A stretch of DNA of 64,000 nt. It comes from Hyphomicrobiales bacterium (GTDB lineage: Bacteria; Pseudomonadota; Alphaproteobacteria; Rhizobiales; Rhizobiaceae). A program made the translations under genes and the position numbers. The stretch's first letter is position 1; the number at the start of each line of letters is the position of its first letter. The stretch is taken from NCBI GenBank assembly GCA_900469965.1, contig UBZP01000021.1:29632-93631 (forward strand), read 5' to 3'. Under the pieces are notes generated by a model. It did no database searches and was not told where the DNA came from. It was given only the letters and a program-made list of their open reading frames with translations. Of the stretch, positions 30,205 to 38,256 are shown one piece after another.

Positions 30205-30796
30205 TAACAACTTCTTTATGCCAGTCCTTTCGCGGCCCCGACCGCGACAAAAATGTGCGCAAAAACCTCCCCTGCGGCCGGCGGTTCATCCACCTTGACG
30301 CATGGTCATCGTTCGCTTTTGTTGATTGTCGGAACCGGACTTTAAACCCGTCGGTCCAGCCGCAGTTGCAGCGTGGAAACCATTAACGCCAAGGCACCCG
30401 ATTCCGTCAAGAGGTGGTTTATGACGGATTTGTGGACGCTAGATCTTGTGTGTGTTGCCTGTGGAAATTGGGGACATGGCACAAACACTGGAAAATCAGA
30501 CGGTTCAGGCGAAGCGCTCGCCGCCGGCGCACATCAGCTGTGGAGAACCCAATAAATAATGGGGCAGAAATGAGGGTGGATTGCGGCGTCTTTGCCACAG
30601 ACGGAGACCACGCCGTCCCGGCATGGTTGCGGCACGTGGCGGACACGGCGAGGCGGCCGGAGAGCCGGTCCGGCGTCCGTTGAGAGAATACCCTGCAAGG
30701 GGGGCAGCCCGGGTCGCGCGCACAAGGCATCGGCCGGCGTCGGCCGGCGCCGCGGCTCCGGGCTGTGGGTATGGGCGAGGGGGCCTCGAGCGCGTT
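30205..30796. other. Gene-free spacer upstream of nrdJ and downstream of gpt
   Basis: About 590 bases with lower GC than the flanks. Short open frames occur on both strands but have no ribosome-binding sites, no protein-like composition and no family similarity. Three TGTGGA elements occur at about 30432, 30461 and 30538, each one or two mismatches from a DnaA box; this is too weak to call. An unrecognised small RNA is possible but no clear stem-loop with a U-tract was found. Confidence 0.4.
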
Positions 30797-31294
30797 CTAG
30801 CCGCGCGGACCCTTGGCGATCGGCTCCTGATAGGTGAAGCCCATGTCCCAGGGGAAATAGATCCAGGTGTCCTGGCTGACCTCGGTGACGAAGGTGTCGA
30901 CCTGCGGGCGGCCCTTGGGCTTGGCGTAGACGGCGGCGAAATGCGCCTTGGGCAGCATCGCGCGCACCTGCGCCGCGGTCTTGCCGGTATCGGTCAGGTC
31001 GTCGACGATGAGGATGCCTTCGCCGCCGTTCTGCTGGAGGTCCGGCGCGATCCCCTTGAGCACGTGCATTTCGCCCTGCGAGAGATAGTCGTGGTAGGAG
31101 GCCACGCAGACGGTCTCGATCAGGCGGATGTTCAGTTCGCGCGAGATGATCGCCGCCGGCACGAGGCCGCCGCGGGTGATGCAGACGATCGCCTTCCACT
31201 CGCGGTCGCCGTCGGCAAGGCGCCAGGCGAGCGCGCGGGCGTCGCGGTGGAACTGGTCCCAGGAAACGGGAAAGGCTTTGTCGGGAAGCGACAT
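30797..31294 (-). CDS. gpt: Xanthine(-guanine) phosphoribosyltransferase
   Basis: 165-aa purine salvage enzyme converting xanthine and guanine with PRPP to XMP and GMP. The PRPP-binding motif is [13 protein letters not shown], and the N-terminal [10 protein letters not shown] loop and the C-terminal [10 protein letters not shown] base-binding segment match Gpt. The length is close to the E. coli enzyme. The gene is single, on the minus strand, downstream of the universal stress protein. Confidence 0.94.
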   Translation of the reverse strand: MSLPDKAFPVSWDQFHRDARALAWRLADGDREWKAIVCITRGGLVPAAIISRELNIRLIETVCVASYHDYLSQGEMHVLKGIAPDLQQNGGEGILIVDDLTDTGKTAAQVRAMLPKAHFAAVYAKPKGRPQVDTFVTEVSQDTWIYFPWDMGFTYQEPIAKGPRG

Positions 31295-31404
31295 GGCGGG
31301 CTCCTCTTGGCCGGCCCCGTCATCGCCACGGGGTCGGCGGAAATTACTTGATCCCGCTCCTTCTAGGGCATTCGCGCGCCCAAGGGAATCAGTCTCGCCG
31401 GGCC

Positions 31405-31439
31405 GCGGCGGGCCGATCCACAGGCAGGAGGCCCGCCGC
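31405..31439 (-). terminator. Hairpin downstream of the universal stress gene
   Basis: A perfect 10-bp GC-rich stem (GCGGCGGGCC with GGCCCGCCGC, 15-base loop) begins 4 bases after the universal stress protein stop on the minus strand. No U-tract follows it. Confidence 0.45.
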
Positions 31440-31443
31440 TTGC

Positions 31444-32286
31444 TCAGCGCGACATGATCGCCGGCACGCGCAGGTCCTTCATCATCGCGCTGGTGACGCC
31501 GCCGAACAGGCGGTGGCGCAGCCAGGAATGGCTGAAGGCGCCCATGACGAGCAGGTTCGCGCCGGTCTCGGTGACGCGGCGGTTGATGACGTGGGCCACG
31601 GTGTCGCCGCCGGACTTGACCGCCTTGAGGCTGACGGTCAGCCCGTGCCGCGTCAGGGCGCCGGCGATCTCGCTGCCGGCGAGGAGGGCGCTCTGCGTGG
31701 CGTCCTCCGGCGGGTCGACCGAAAAGATCTCGATCGATTTCGCCTCCTTCAGCAGCGGCAGCGCGTCGAAGACGGCGCGGGCCGATTCGCGCGTGCCGTT
31801 CCAGGCGACGAGCACCCGGTCGGGCACCTCGGGCCCGGCCACCGCATCGGAGATCAGGCAGAGCGGCCGGCCGCTCTCATAGAGAAGGTCCTCGATGTCG
31901 GCCCGCGACGGGCCGTCGCCGTGCGGATCGAGCTGCACGGCGACGACGAGGTCGCTGCCGCGGGCGCTGTCGATCACGCCGCTGGCGCTGTAGCCGGCGC
32001 TGCCGGTGAAGAGGCGCCACTCATGGGAGATGCCCGAGCGCTGCGCCAGCGTGCGGAACGTCCGCTCGATCGACTGCGACACCTCGCGGGCCTGCGCCTG
32101 CTGTTCCATGATGGCGTTCGGATCGGGGAACTCCATCGGGGCGGCGATCGTCACGACGATCGGCGTTTCCGCGTGCACGCCGACGAGATGCGCGCCGTGC
32201 CGTTCGGCCAGTGCGATTGCATGCCGGGTGACCTTTTCCGCGTCCTCTGCGGTGCTGAGTACGGCTGTGATGGTCCTGTATGCCAT
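31444..32286 (-). CDS. Tandem-domain universal stress protein
   Basis: 280-aa protein with two Usp domains (about residues 1-140 and 150-280). The second keeps the nucleotide-loop pattern [22 protein letters not shown] followed by TSAMM, described here as G-x2-G-like near residues 245-270, and the [13 protein letters not shown] strand-helix; the first is divergent and probably does not bind ATP. These proteins aid survival under stress by unknown mechanisms. It is transcribed alone. Confidence 0.9.
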   Translation of the reverse strand: MAYRTITAVLSTAEDAEKVTRHAIALAERHGAHLVGVHAETPIVVTIAAPMEFPDPNAIMEQQAQAREVSQSIERTFRTLAQRSGISHEWRLFTGSAGYSASGVIDSARGSDLVVAVQLDPHGDGPSRADIEDLLYESGRPLCLISDAVAGPEVPDRVLVAWNGTRESARAVFDALPLLKEAKSIEIFSVDPPEDATQSALLAGSEIAGALTRHGLTVSLKAVKSGGDTVAHVINRRVTETGANLLVMGAFSHSWLRHRLFGGVTSAMMKDLRVPAIMSR

Positions 32287-32498
32287 GGCGCTCTCCGTTG
32301 CGTTCGGGGCAACTGCGCAGCGATCCGCCCCCTTTCGGCGCGGAGCGATAACGCGTTGAAATCCCGATTGATCCTTCCCCTAATTCGCCCGCAGTTCAAG
32401 GGGGTTGCGACGTGTCATCGCAGGCGCGCGGAATGCGGGCGGTCTGTCGGTGACGCTTCACCATGGGGCGGCGCGCGGGGTGACGTCCTTGACGTCGA

Positions 32499-33254
32499 TC
32501 AATCCGCGGCCTTGGCCGCCGCGATCTCGGCGATCATGGCGAGGATCGCCTTCTCGGCCGCCTCGGCCGGCGCCGCGTCCCGGCTGCGGATGACGATCTC
32601 GGTGGAGAAGCGGTTCCCGTCGAAGCGCGGGTAGGAGCCGATCGAGGTCTCCGGATGCGCCTTCTGGATCGCGGTCAGTTGCGTGCCGATGTCGCCCTCG
32701 CCGAAGGGCGAGACGACGCTGCGTGAAAGCACGGGCGCGCCGGTCTCCAGGCTCGGCAGCAGCGCCTCCAGCATGGCGATGAACACCTGCGGCACGCCGG
32801 CCATGACGTGGACGTTGCCGATGCTGAAGCCCGGCGCCGTGGAGACGCTGTTGGGAATGTGCTTCGAGCCGACCGGCATGCGCGCCATCCGCTGCCGCGC
32901 CTCGTTGAACTCCATGCCGCGGCGCGCATACATCGCCCCCATCAGTTCCATGGCGGCGGGATCGTGGGTGCAGGCGACGCCGAAGGCCTTTGCCACCGCA
33001 TCGGCGGTGATGTCGTCATGCGTCGGCCCGATGCCGCCGGAGGTGAAGACGTAGTCGTAGCGGCCGCGCAGCGCGTTCAGCGCCTCGACGATCATCTCTT
33101 CCTCGTCGCCGACAATGCGCACCTCCTTCAGGTCGATGCCGGCGAGATGGAGCATGTCGGCGAGGTGGCCGATGTTCTTGTCCTTGGTGCGGCCGGAGAG
33201 GAGTTCGTCGCCGATCGCGAGCATGCCGGCGGTGATGATCTTGGCGGAATCCAT
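32499..33254 (-). CDS. CinA-like molybdopterin-binding domain protein
   Basis: 251-aa protein with the MoCF-binding (CinA N-terminal) fold: [13 protein letters not shown] near the start, [16 protein letters not shown] in the middle and PGF plus [12 protein letters not shown] later. It lacks the C-terminal nicotinamide-nucleotide amidase domain of full CinA, so it is the short form found in many alphaproteobacteria. The cofactor and substrate are unproven. The ATG at 33254 follows AGGAGA and starts the fold ([15 protein letters not shown]); the open frame extends to 33434 with no similarity. Confidence 0.9.
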   Translation of the reverse strand: MDSAKIITAGMLAIGDELLSGRTKDKNIGHLADMLHLAGIDLKEVRIVGDEEEMIVEALNALRGRYDYVFTSGGIGPTHDDITADAVAKAFGVACTHDPAAMELMGAMYARRGMEFNEARQRMARMPVGSKHIPNSVSTAPGFSIGNVHVMAGVPQVFIAMLEALLPSLETGAPVLSRSVVSPFGEGDIGTQLTAIQKAHPETSIGSYPRFDGNRFSTEIVIRSRDAAPAEAAEKAILAMIAEIAAAKAAD

Positions 33255-33427
33255 GCGGCTCTCCTGATGTCGTCGCCGATCGTTCACAGTCAGAGCGTCA
33301 CTGTCAATCGATGGTGAACAGTCTGTTGCCCGGCCCGGTTCTGGCGTTGCGGTCTGCTCTGCTACATCTTCGCCCCGGCCGCAATCAAGCGGAAAGACTT
33401 GTGTTTCAGACACGACAGGAGAAACGA

Positions 33428-34027
33428 ATGGCAAGGGTTCTGGTCCTCTACTACTCGGCCTACGGGCATATCGAGGCCATGGCGAATGCGGTGGCCGAGG
33501 GTGCGAAGTCCGCAGGCGCCGAAGTGGTGGTCAAGCGCGTACCGGAGCTCGTTCCGGAAGAGGTCGCCAAGGCGTCGCATTTCAAGCTCGACCAGGCAGC
33601 CCCGGTCGCAACCGTCGACGAACTCGAGGAATACGACGCCATCGTCGTCGGCGCCGGCACCCGCTTCGGCACCGTCGCCTCGCAGATGCGCAATTTCTGG
33701 GACCAGACCGGCGGTCTGTGGTTCAACGGCAAGCTCGTCGGCAAGGTCGGCTCCGTCTTCACCTCCTCGGCCACCCAGCATGGCGGCCAGGAATCGACGA
33801 TCCTCGGCTTCATCCCGACGCTCTTGCACCACGGCATGGTCGTGGCCGGTTTGCCCTACGCCTTCCAGGGCCAGATGGGTGTCGACGAGATCAAGGGCGG
33901 TTCGCCCTACGGCGCCTCCACCATCACCGACGGCGACGGCTCCCGCCAGCCCTCCAAGGTCGAGCTCGACGCCGCCCGCTTCCAGGGCGCCCATGTGGCG
34001 AAGCTGGCCGCCAAGCTCGCCGGCTGA
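33428..34027 (+). CDS. wrbA: NAD(P)H:quinone oxidoreductase WrbA
   Basis: 199-aa flavodoxin-like FMN protein of the WrbA family, a two-electron quinone reductase that limits semiquinone formation. The FMN-binding blocks are [28 protein letters not shown] and [10 protein letters not shown]. The length is typical. The ATG at 33428 follows AGGAGA; the open frame upstream has no similarity. It is divergent from the CinA-like gene and is followed by a strong terminator. Confidence 0.96.
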   Translation: MARVLVLYYSAYGHIEAMANAVAEGAKSAGAEVVVKRVPELVPEEVAKASHFKLDQAAPVATVDELEEYDAIVVGAGTRFGTVASQMRNFWDQTGGLWFNGKLVGKVGSVFTSSATQHGGQESTILGFIPTLLHHGMVVAGLPYAFQGQMGVDEIKGGSPYGASTITDGDGSRQPSKVELDAARFQGAHVAKLAAKLAG

Positions 34028-34055
34028 CGGCAGTTTCGGCCTTTTGAAACCGGGG

Positions 34056-34086
34056 AAGGGCGCGGCGTTTGCCGCGCCCTTTTCTT
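34056..34086 (+). terminator. Intrinsic terminator of wrbA
   Basis: An 11-bp perfect stem (AAGGGCGCGGC with GCCGCGCCCTT, 4-base loop GTTT) is followed by TTCTTT, 28 bases after the wrbA stop. Confidence 0.85.
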
Positions 34087-34311
34087 TGCGCAGAACAGGC
34101 TGCTTTCGGCAGGCGGAGCGCCGCGCAGCGCCCGTCGAAAGACCTTCGCGCCGCTGTCGGGAGGGCCGGAAACAGGATCGCGGACTGCCGGAAAGGGGGG
34201 TGGCGTAAATCTGCAACGGCCGCCGCCGGCCCTGTGTGGAACGGCACCAGGTTTCTTCGAAGCCGCCCCATTATGCCCGCATTGTCGCGTTGGGACGGTC
34301 ATGGAGGAGGA

Positions 34312-34632
34312 ATGCGTATGCGGTTTCACCCATGCAGATCGGACGCCCGCCGCTGGCCGCGCTCCCGCGAGGCGGCGAAGATCGCGCTCGCCGCGGTCAC
34401 CGCGGCCGGCCTCACCTATGTCAGCGCCGGCGACCTCATCGCCTCCGCCACCGCCCGCGCCCGCGGCTGCACCATCAAGGGCAACATCAGCGCCCAGACC
34501 GGCGAGCAGATCTACAGCGTCCCCGGCCAGGACGACTACGACGTGATCCGGATCAGCCCCGAATACGGCGAACGCTGGTTCTGCAGCGAGAGCGCGGCTG
34601 TGGCCGCCGGCTGGCGCAAGGCGACGCGGTAA
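34312..34632 (+). CDS. Small exported/membrane-anchored protein with an IKGNIS...GERWFC motif
   Basis: 106-aa protein. The N-terminus is basic with a short hydrophobic segment (AKIALAAVTAAGLTYVSAGDL), then a C-terminal domain with CTIKGNIS, GEQIYSVPGQ, and GERWFCSESAAVAAGWRKA. This ending is common in rhizobial proteins sometimes annotated as succinoglycan-related or next to nuclease domains; its function is not established. The two cysteines may pair in the periplasm. GGAGGAGG precedes in-frame ATGs at 34312 and 34318; the second has better spacing. Confidence 0.72.
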   Translation: MRMRFHPCRSDARRWPRSREAAKIALAAVTAAGLTYVSAGDLIASATARARGCTIKGNISAQTGEQIYSVPGQDDYDVIRISPEYGERWFCSESAAVAAGWRKATR

Positions 34633-34737
34633 GGCGAGGGGACCAACGTGTCCAGGCGTCAAAGGGACAAACGTGAAGCACAGCCAACGCGTGGCTGAGG
34701 CCTTCTTCAATGATCTCGGATACGGACACGGGGAAAA

Positions 34738-34813
34738 TGGTGGGCGATGAGAGACTCGAACTCCCGACATCCTCGGTGTAAACGAGGCGCTCTACCAACT
34801 GAGCTAATCGCCC
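34738..34813 (-). tRNA. tRNA-Val (anticodon TAC)
   Basis: 76 bases including an encoded CCA. A complete cloverleaf can be drawn: acceptor GGGCGAT/ATCGCCC, D-arm GCTC/GAGC, anticodon stem CCTCG/CGAGG with loop TTTACAC (anticodon TAC), and T-arm GGGAG/CTCTC with TTCGAGT. A T4 run follows the CCA. Confidence 0.97.
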
Positions 34814-35407
34814 GCCGCGTTGGTGGCCGTGATCTATGCGGAACCGGATGAAACCGCAAGAGCCCTTGTCATCTTTTTCGCAAAATTTTCCGTTCGGCCT
34901 GTCGGCGCCCGGTTCGGGGCGCCCCGCGATCGCATCCGCCGGTTCGTTCGCTCGCCAGATCGCGGGCGTGGCTCCAGTTGCGGAAAATGGGAGGGAGGGC
35001 GCTGCCACCCGCGCGCGGTTGCCGCCACACCCGTATTCGGGTCTTCCCCCTCTGCTCTATAGTAAAGCACTCTCTTTCTGTGCCGCTCGATGGCCGGGCA
35101 CCGTGACCGCTATCGACGGTCCGGCGGGGGAATCGGGGCGGATGTGGATAAGTGGCCGGCACGGCGTGGCGGGGCACGAATCCGCTGCTGCCGCGGCGCA
35201 ACGGCTGGCGCCGCGGCCCTCGCCAAACCGTGAAACCGGGCGGGCAGGGACGGTTTGGCGAGGCTGTTTTCAACATTTCGCGCCGCGTCACCGTTTTGTC
35301 TTCAATCCTGCTTGACACCCATAAGCGAACCCCTTAGTTAGCCGCTCATCGAACGGCCCCGGCCGCTTCGAGAGGATGCCCGCGGGCATCCGGACTTGGT
35401 CTGAAAT
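34814..35407. other. Gene-free spacer between tRNA-Val and tRNA-Asp
   Basis: About 590 bases. A 159-codon open frame on the plus strand lacks a ribosome-binding site and has a composition typical of a GC-rich non-coding frame. A single perfect DnaA-box match (TGTGGATAA, 35143-35151) is within chance expectation. The promoter for the tRNA-Asp genes should lie near the right end (TTGACACCCATAAGCG at about 35311 is a possible -35 region). Confidence 0.4.
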
Positions 35408-35484
35408 GCGGGTGTAGCTCAGTCGGTTAGAGTGCCGGCCTGTCACGCCGGAGGTCGCGGGTTCGAGCCCCGTCACTCGCGCCA
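35408..35484 (+). tRNA. tRNA-Asp (anticodon GTC), copy 1
   Basis: 77 bases with encoded CCA. Acceptor GCGGGTG/CACTCGC, anticodon stem CCGGC/GCCGG with loop CTGTCAC (anticodon GTC), and T-arm GCGGG/CCCGT with TTCGAGC. Confidence 0.97.
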
Positions 35485-35531
35485 TTCCAGGGTCCGGATC
35501 AGGGCGGCGTCACGGTCGGATGACCAAATGC

Positions 35532-35608
35532 GCGGGTGTAGCTCAGTCGGTTAGAGTGCCGGCCTGTCACGCCGGAGGTCGCGGGTTCGAGCCCCGTCAC
35601 TCGCGCCA
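35532..35608 (+). tRNA. tRNA-Asp (anticodon GTC), copy 2
   Basis: Identical over all 77 bases to the first copy, which ends 47 bases upstream; the bases between the copies and after the second copy differ from the flanks of the first. The two are probably co-transcribed. Confidence 0.97.
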
Positions 35609-35699
35609 CTTTCCTTCTCTTTATATAGGCTGCCTCGAAGCGCATGGCTTCGGTTCGCCGGCCGCAGGCGGTGCCGCGACAATTCGTCCCGGTGGCGCC

Positions 35700-35831
35700 T
35701 CAGTTGGCGGTCAGAAGGTGTGGCGGCGAACCTGGCGCCTGCATCCTGTGCGGCACCAGCGGGATGGCGCAGATCGCGGCGACCAGGCCGGCGACGAGCA
35801 CGACGCCCAGGTTCAGTCTCTTCGTTTTCAT
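35700..35831 (-). CDS. Possible 43-aa membrane peptide
   Basis: A 43-aa frame starting MKTKRLNLGVVLVAGLVAAI: a positively charged start, one hydrophobic segment, then a proline-rich tail ending LLTAN. The composition is protein-like, but the ribosome-binding site is weak and no family is recognised. It is convergent with the tRNA-Asp genes. Confidence 0.35.
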   Translation of the reverse strand: MKTKRLNLGVVLVAGLVAAICAIPLVPHRMQAPGSPPHLLTAN

Positions 35832-36209
35832 CGCAATGCCCGTCTACTCACTGGAAATCCCGTCGATTCGCGAATCCCGCCAGTCTGGTGCGCGAAGCTG
35901 ACGGGATGCTGAATGCGGCCGCTGTACCGCAGGGCGGGGGACGTTTTCCCGCAAGGTCGCCTCGGCCTGTGGCCACCGTCCGAATCGCGGCGTGTCCGCC
36001 GGTCGGCGCCTTGCGGCCGGTTACCCTTTTGTCACTGCCGCCCGGGGCGAGGAAATGTGCGCACTGATTGGGCGAATGCCCGACCAAAGCCTTGCGCGGG
36101 GCCGCTCACTGCGCTAACGACGTGGGCGTTGCAACATACTTTCTCGGCTTGCAGGTCGATCGACCCGGCGGCGTTTCTCCGACGCCCGAAGCAGGCAGGA
36201 CGGACGAAA
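35832..36209 (+). other. Leader region upstream of nuoA
   Basis: About 380 bases with no convincing gene. The nuo promoter must lie here. Around 36092-36118 TTGCGC and GCTAAC are spaced 15 bases, an imperfect match to an alphaproteobacterial housekeeping promoter; it is only a candidate. The 95 bases before nuoA form an untranslated leader. Confidence 0.35.
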
Positions 36210-36575
36210 ATGACTGAACTTCTCGGATCCTATATTCCGATCGCCATCTTCATCGGCATCGCGCTCGTGATCGGCATCGCGCTTCTGGTCGCGCCCTTCG
36301 CCGTCGCCTACAAGGCGCCCGATTCGGAAAAGCTCTCTGCCTATGAATGCGGCTTCAATGCGTTCGACGATGCGCGCATGAAGTTCGACATCCGCTTCTA
36401 TCTGGTGTCGATCCTCTTCATCATCTTCGACCTCGAAGTGGCGTTCCTGTTTCCCTGGGCGGTCTCGTTCCACGCTCTCGGCTGGTTCGGTTTCTGGTCG
36501 ATGATGGCGTTCCTCTTCGTGCTCACCATCGGCTTCATCTATGAATGGAAGAAGGGAGCGCTGGAATGGAACTGA
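36210..36575 (+). CDS. nuoA: NADH-quinone oxidoreductase subunit A
   Basis: 121-aa membrane subunit of complex I with three hydrophobic segments and the conserved loop [21 protein letters not shown], noted here by its key Cys47-Asp-rich positions. It lies at the junction of the peripheral and membrane arms. The ATG at 36210 begins the family start [10 protein letters not shown]. It is the first gene of the 14-subunit nuo operon; the stop overlaps nuoB by 10 bases. Confidence 0.97.
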   Translation: MTELLGSYIPIAIFIGIALVIGIALLVAPFAVAYKAPDSEKLSAYECGFNAFDDARMKFDIRFYLVSILFIIFDLEVAFLFPWAVSFHALGWFGFWSMMAFLFVLTIGFIYEWKKGALEWN

Positions 36576-37144
36576 CCACCGGCAGCACGCTCGTGGCCCC
36601 GCGGGCCAAGGGGATCATCGATCCCGCGACCGGCAAGCCGGTCGGCAGTGACGACGCCTTTTTCGGCGAGATCAACAATGAGCTGGCCGACAAGGGCTTC
36701 CTCGTCACCTCCACCGACGAACTGATCACCTGGGCGCGCACCGGCTCGCTGATGTGGATGACCTTCGGTCTCGCCTGTTGTGCGGTCGAGATGATGCAGC
36801 TCTCCATGCCGCGCTACGACGTCGAGCGCTTCGGCTTCGCCCCGCGCGCCTCGCCGCGCCAGTCCGACGTCATGATCGTCGCCGGCACGCTGACCAACAA
36901 GATGGCGCCGGCTCTGCGCAAGGTCTACGACCAGATGCCCGAGCCGCGCTACGTCATCTCGATGGGCTCCTGCGCCAATGGCGGCGGCTACTATCACTAT
37001 TCCTATTCGGTGGTGCGCGGCTGCGACCGCGTCGTGCCGGTCGACATCTATGTGCCGGGCTGTCCTCCCACGGCAGAAGCGCTGCTCTACGGCGTGCTCC
37101 TGCTGCAGAAGAAGATCCGCCGCACCGGCACGATCGAGCGCTAA
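36566..37144 (+). CDS. nuoB: NADH-quinone oxidoreductase subunit B
   Basis: 192-aa subunit carrying the N2 [4Fe-4S] cluster, the last electron donor to quinone. The ligand cysteines are the adjacent pair Cys71-Cys72 (GLACCAVE), one in GSCANGG and one in [10 protein letters not shown]. The ATG at 36566 overlaps nuoA; an in-frame ATG seven codons earlier is inside nuoA and less likely. Confidence 0.97.
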   Translation: MELTTGSTLVAPRAKGIIDPATGKPVGSDDAFFGEINNELADKGFLVTSTDELITWARTGSLMWMTFGLACCAVEMMQLSMPRYDVERFGFAPRASPRQSDVMIVAGTLTNKMAPALRKVYDQMPEPRYVISMGSCANGGGYYHYSYSVVRGCDRVVPVDIYVPGCPPTAEALLYGVLLLQKKIRRTGTIER

Positions 37145-37162
37145 GGGCAGGGGACTGACATC

Positions 37163-37765
37163 ATGAGCGAGGCTCTTCAGGAGCTTGCCTCCTATCTCGG
37201 CGAGGTGCGCGGAAACCTGATTTCCGAGACCAAGCTTGCCTATGGCGAGCTGACGCTTTCGACCACCGGCGAAAATCTGATCGCACTGCTGACCTTCCTG
37301 CGCGACGACGTGCAGTGCCGGTTCGTCAACCTGATCGACGTCTGCGGCGTCGACTGGCCGGCCCGCGAGGCGCGCTTCGACGTGGTCTACCATCTGCTGT
37401 CGCCGCAGCAGAACGTCCGCGTCCGCGTCAAGGTCGAAACCTCGGAATTCGAACCGGTGCCCTCCGCCTTCGGCGTCTTTCCGGGCGCCGACTGGTTCGA
37501 GCGCGAGGCCTACGACATGTACGGCATCCTGTTCACCGGCCATCCGGACCTGCGCCGCATCCTGACGGACTACGGCTTCGAGGGCCATCCGCTGCGCAAG
37601 GACTTCCCGACCACCGGCTTCGTCGAGGTGCGCTACGACGACGAGGTCAAGCGCGTCGTCTATGAGCCGGTGCAGCTCAGGCAGGAATTCCGCAACTTCG
37701 ACTTCCTCTCGCCCTGGGAAGGCACGGACTACGTGCTGCCGGGGGATGAGAAGGCGAAGCAGTAG
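37163..37765 (+). CDS. nuoC: NADH-quinone oxidoreductase subunit C
   Basis: 200-aa 30-kDa-type subunit of the peripheral arm, separate from NuoD (not the fused NuoCD of enterics). Family blocks are [17 protein letters not shown] and [25 protein letters not shown], the latter around residues 110-137, and the closing [10 protein letters not shown]. It is followed 3 bases later by the left inverted repeat of the inserted cassette, so the usual direct junction to nuoD is interrupted. Confidence 0.97.
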   Translation: MSEALQELASYLGEVRGNLISETKLAYGELTLSTTGENLIALLTFLRDDVQCRFVNLIDVCGVDWPAREARFDVVYHLLSPQQNVRVRVKVETSEFEPVPSAFGVFPGADWFEREAYDMYGILFTGHPDLRRILTDYGFEGHPLRKDFPTTGFVEVRYDDEVKRVVYEPVQLRQEFRNFDFLSPWEGTDYVLPGDEKAKQ

Positions 37766-37768
37766 AAC

Positions 37769-37798
37769 AGGCAGTCGCCAATAGGCAGTAGGCAGTAG
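37769..37798 (+). repeat. Left 30-bp inverted repeat of the cassette
   Basis: Built of four heptanucleotide units (AGGCAGT, CGCCAAT, AGGCAGT, AGGCAGT) plus AG. It matches the reverse complement of 38205-38234 at 27 of 30 positions; the three differences form one block (CGC against AGG). It starts 3 bases after the nuoC stop codon. Confidence 0.95.
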
Positions 37799-37860
37799 AA
37801 ACAAGGAGGGCGGCAACGGCGATTAACTCGTACCAGGACCTATCGGTATGGCAGCGTGCC

Positions 37861-38196
37861 ATGGATCTTGCGGTCGAATGTTACAGTTTGACCAAGGGAT
37901 TTCCGAGAGAGGAAGTCTACGGTCTTGTATCCCAAATTCGGCGAGCGTCGTCATCGGTGGCGGCAAACATCGCGGAAGGGTATGGGCGGGACGGTACCGG
38001 GTCCTACGTACAGCATCTGAAAATTGCGCAGGGATCTCTGAAGGAGCTTGAAACGCACCTTCTGCTATCGTCGCGGGTCGGCCTTCTCCCGATTGAAGGG
38101 ATCGGCGCTGCGATGGCATTGAGCGAAGAGACTGGCAAGATGCTGAGATCGCTGATCCGACGTTTGCAGGACACACGGAATGAGAACGACGATTAA
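37861..38196 (+). CDS. Four-helix-bundle protein (23S rRNA intervening-sequence protein family)
   Basis: 111 aa from the first ATG. The family pattern is strong: YSLTKGFPREEVYGLVSQIRRA, SVAANIAEGYGR and HLKIAQGSLKELETHL-type helices (TIGR02436/PF05635). Related proteins are encoded in 23S rRNA intervening sequences, and Avd of diversity-generating retroelements shares the fold. The conserved N-terminal piece INSYQDLSVWQRA is also encoded in frame from 37822, but no ATG, GTG or TTG opens it. An ACG at 37816, 6 bases after a perfect AGGAGG, stands where the ATG should be. Either ACG/ATT initiation gives 124-126 aa or the protein is N-truncated. GC is lower than in the neighbours. Confidence 0.85.
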   Translation: MDLAVECYSLTKGFPREEVYGLVSQIRRASSSVAANIAEGYGRDGTGSYVQHLKIAQGSLKELETHLLLSSRVGLLPIEGIGAAMALSEETGKMLRSLIRRLQDTRNENDD

Positions 38197-38204
38197 AGAC
38201 TTGG

Positions 38205-38234
38205 CTACTGCCTACTGCCTATTGCCTACTGCCT
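38205..38234 (-). repeat. Right 30-bp inverted repeat of the cassette
   Basis: Four heptamers on the plus strand (CTACTGC, CTACTGC, CTATTGC, CTACTGC) plus CT, beginning 8 bases after the four-helix-bundle stop and ending 22 bases before nuoD. It can pair with 37769-37798 in the nuo transcript to form a long stem closing a loop of about 406 bases. Confidence 0.95.
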
Positions 38235-38256
38235 CTCAGCGCGGAGCGCGCCACCC

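Larger units (their letters stand above)
37769..38234 (+). mobile_element. 466-bp inverted-repeat cassette with a four-helix-bundle gene inserted in the nuo operon
   Basis: The segment between nuoC and nuoD is bounded by 30-bp heptamer-based inverted repeats and holds one gene of the 23S rRNA intervening-sequence protein family. Its GC is visibly lower than the flanking nuo genes. Removing it would leave nuoC and nuoD about 25 bases apart, as in an ordinary nuo operon. There is no transposase and no clear target duplication, so it is not an insertion sequence of a known type; it resembles a non-autonomous element. Mobility is inferred from structure alone. Confidence 0.7.

Noticed and set aside
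26102-30298. A 1,398-codon open frame on the plus strand, antisense to nrdJ
   Set aside because: It is the GC-driven mirror of a strongly conserved gene; its composition is Arg/Ala/Gly/Val-rich without domain-like blocks, and nrdJ on the other strand is certain.
30373-30730. Several short open frames upstream of nrdJ on both strands
   Set aside because: Mutually overlapping, without ribosome-binding sites or recognisable sequence patterns.
35143-35151. A perfect DnaA box (TGTGGATAA), considered as sign of a replication origin
   Set aside because: A single 9-base match has a reasonable chance of occurring in 64 kb on two strands; no cluster, no AT-rich unwinding region and no origin-linked genes are present.
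34836-35315. A 159-codon plus-strand frame between the tRNA genes
   Set aside because: No ribosome-binding site, irregular composition with no secondary-structure pattern, and overlapping frames of similar length on the other strand.
37769-38234. Heptamer repeats considered as a CRISPR array
   Set aside because: Units are 7 bases with no spacers and are arranged as an inverted pair around a gene, unlike CRISPR repeats.
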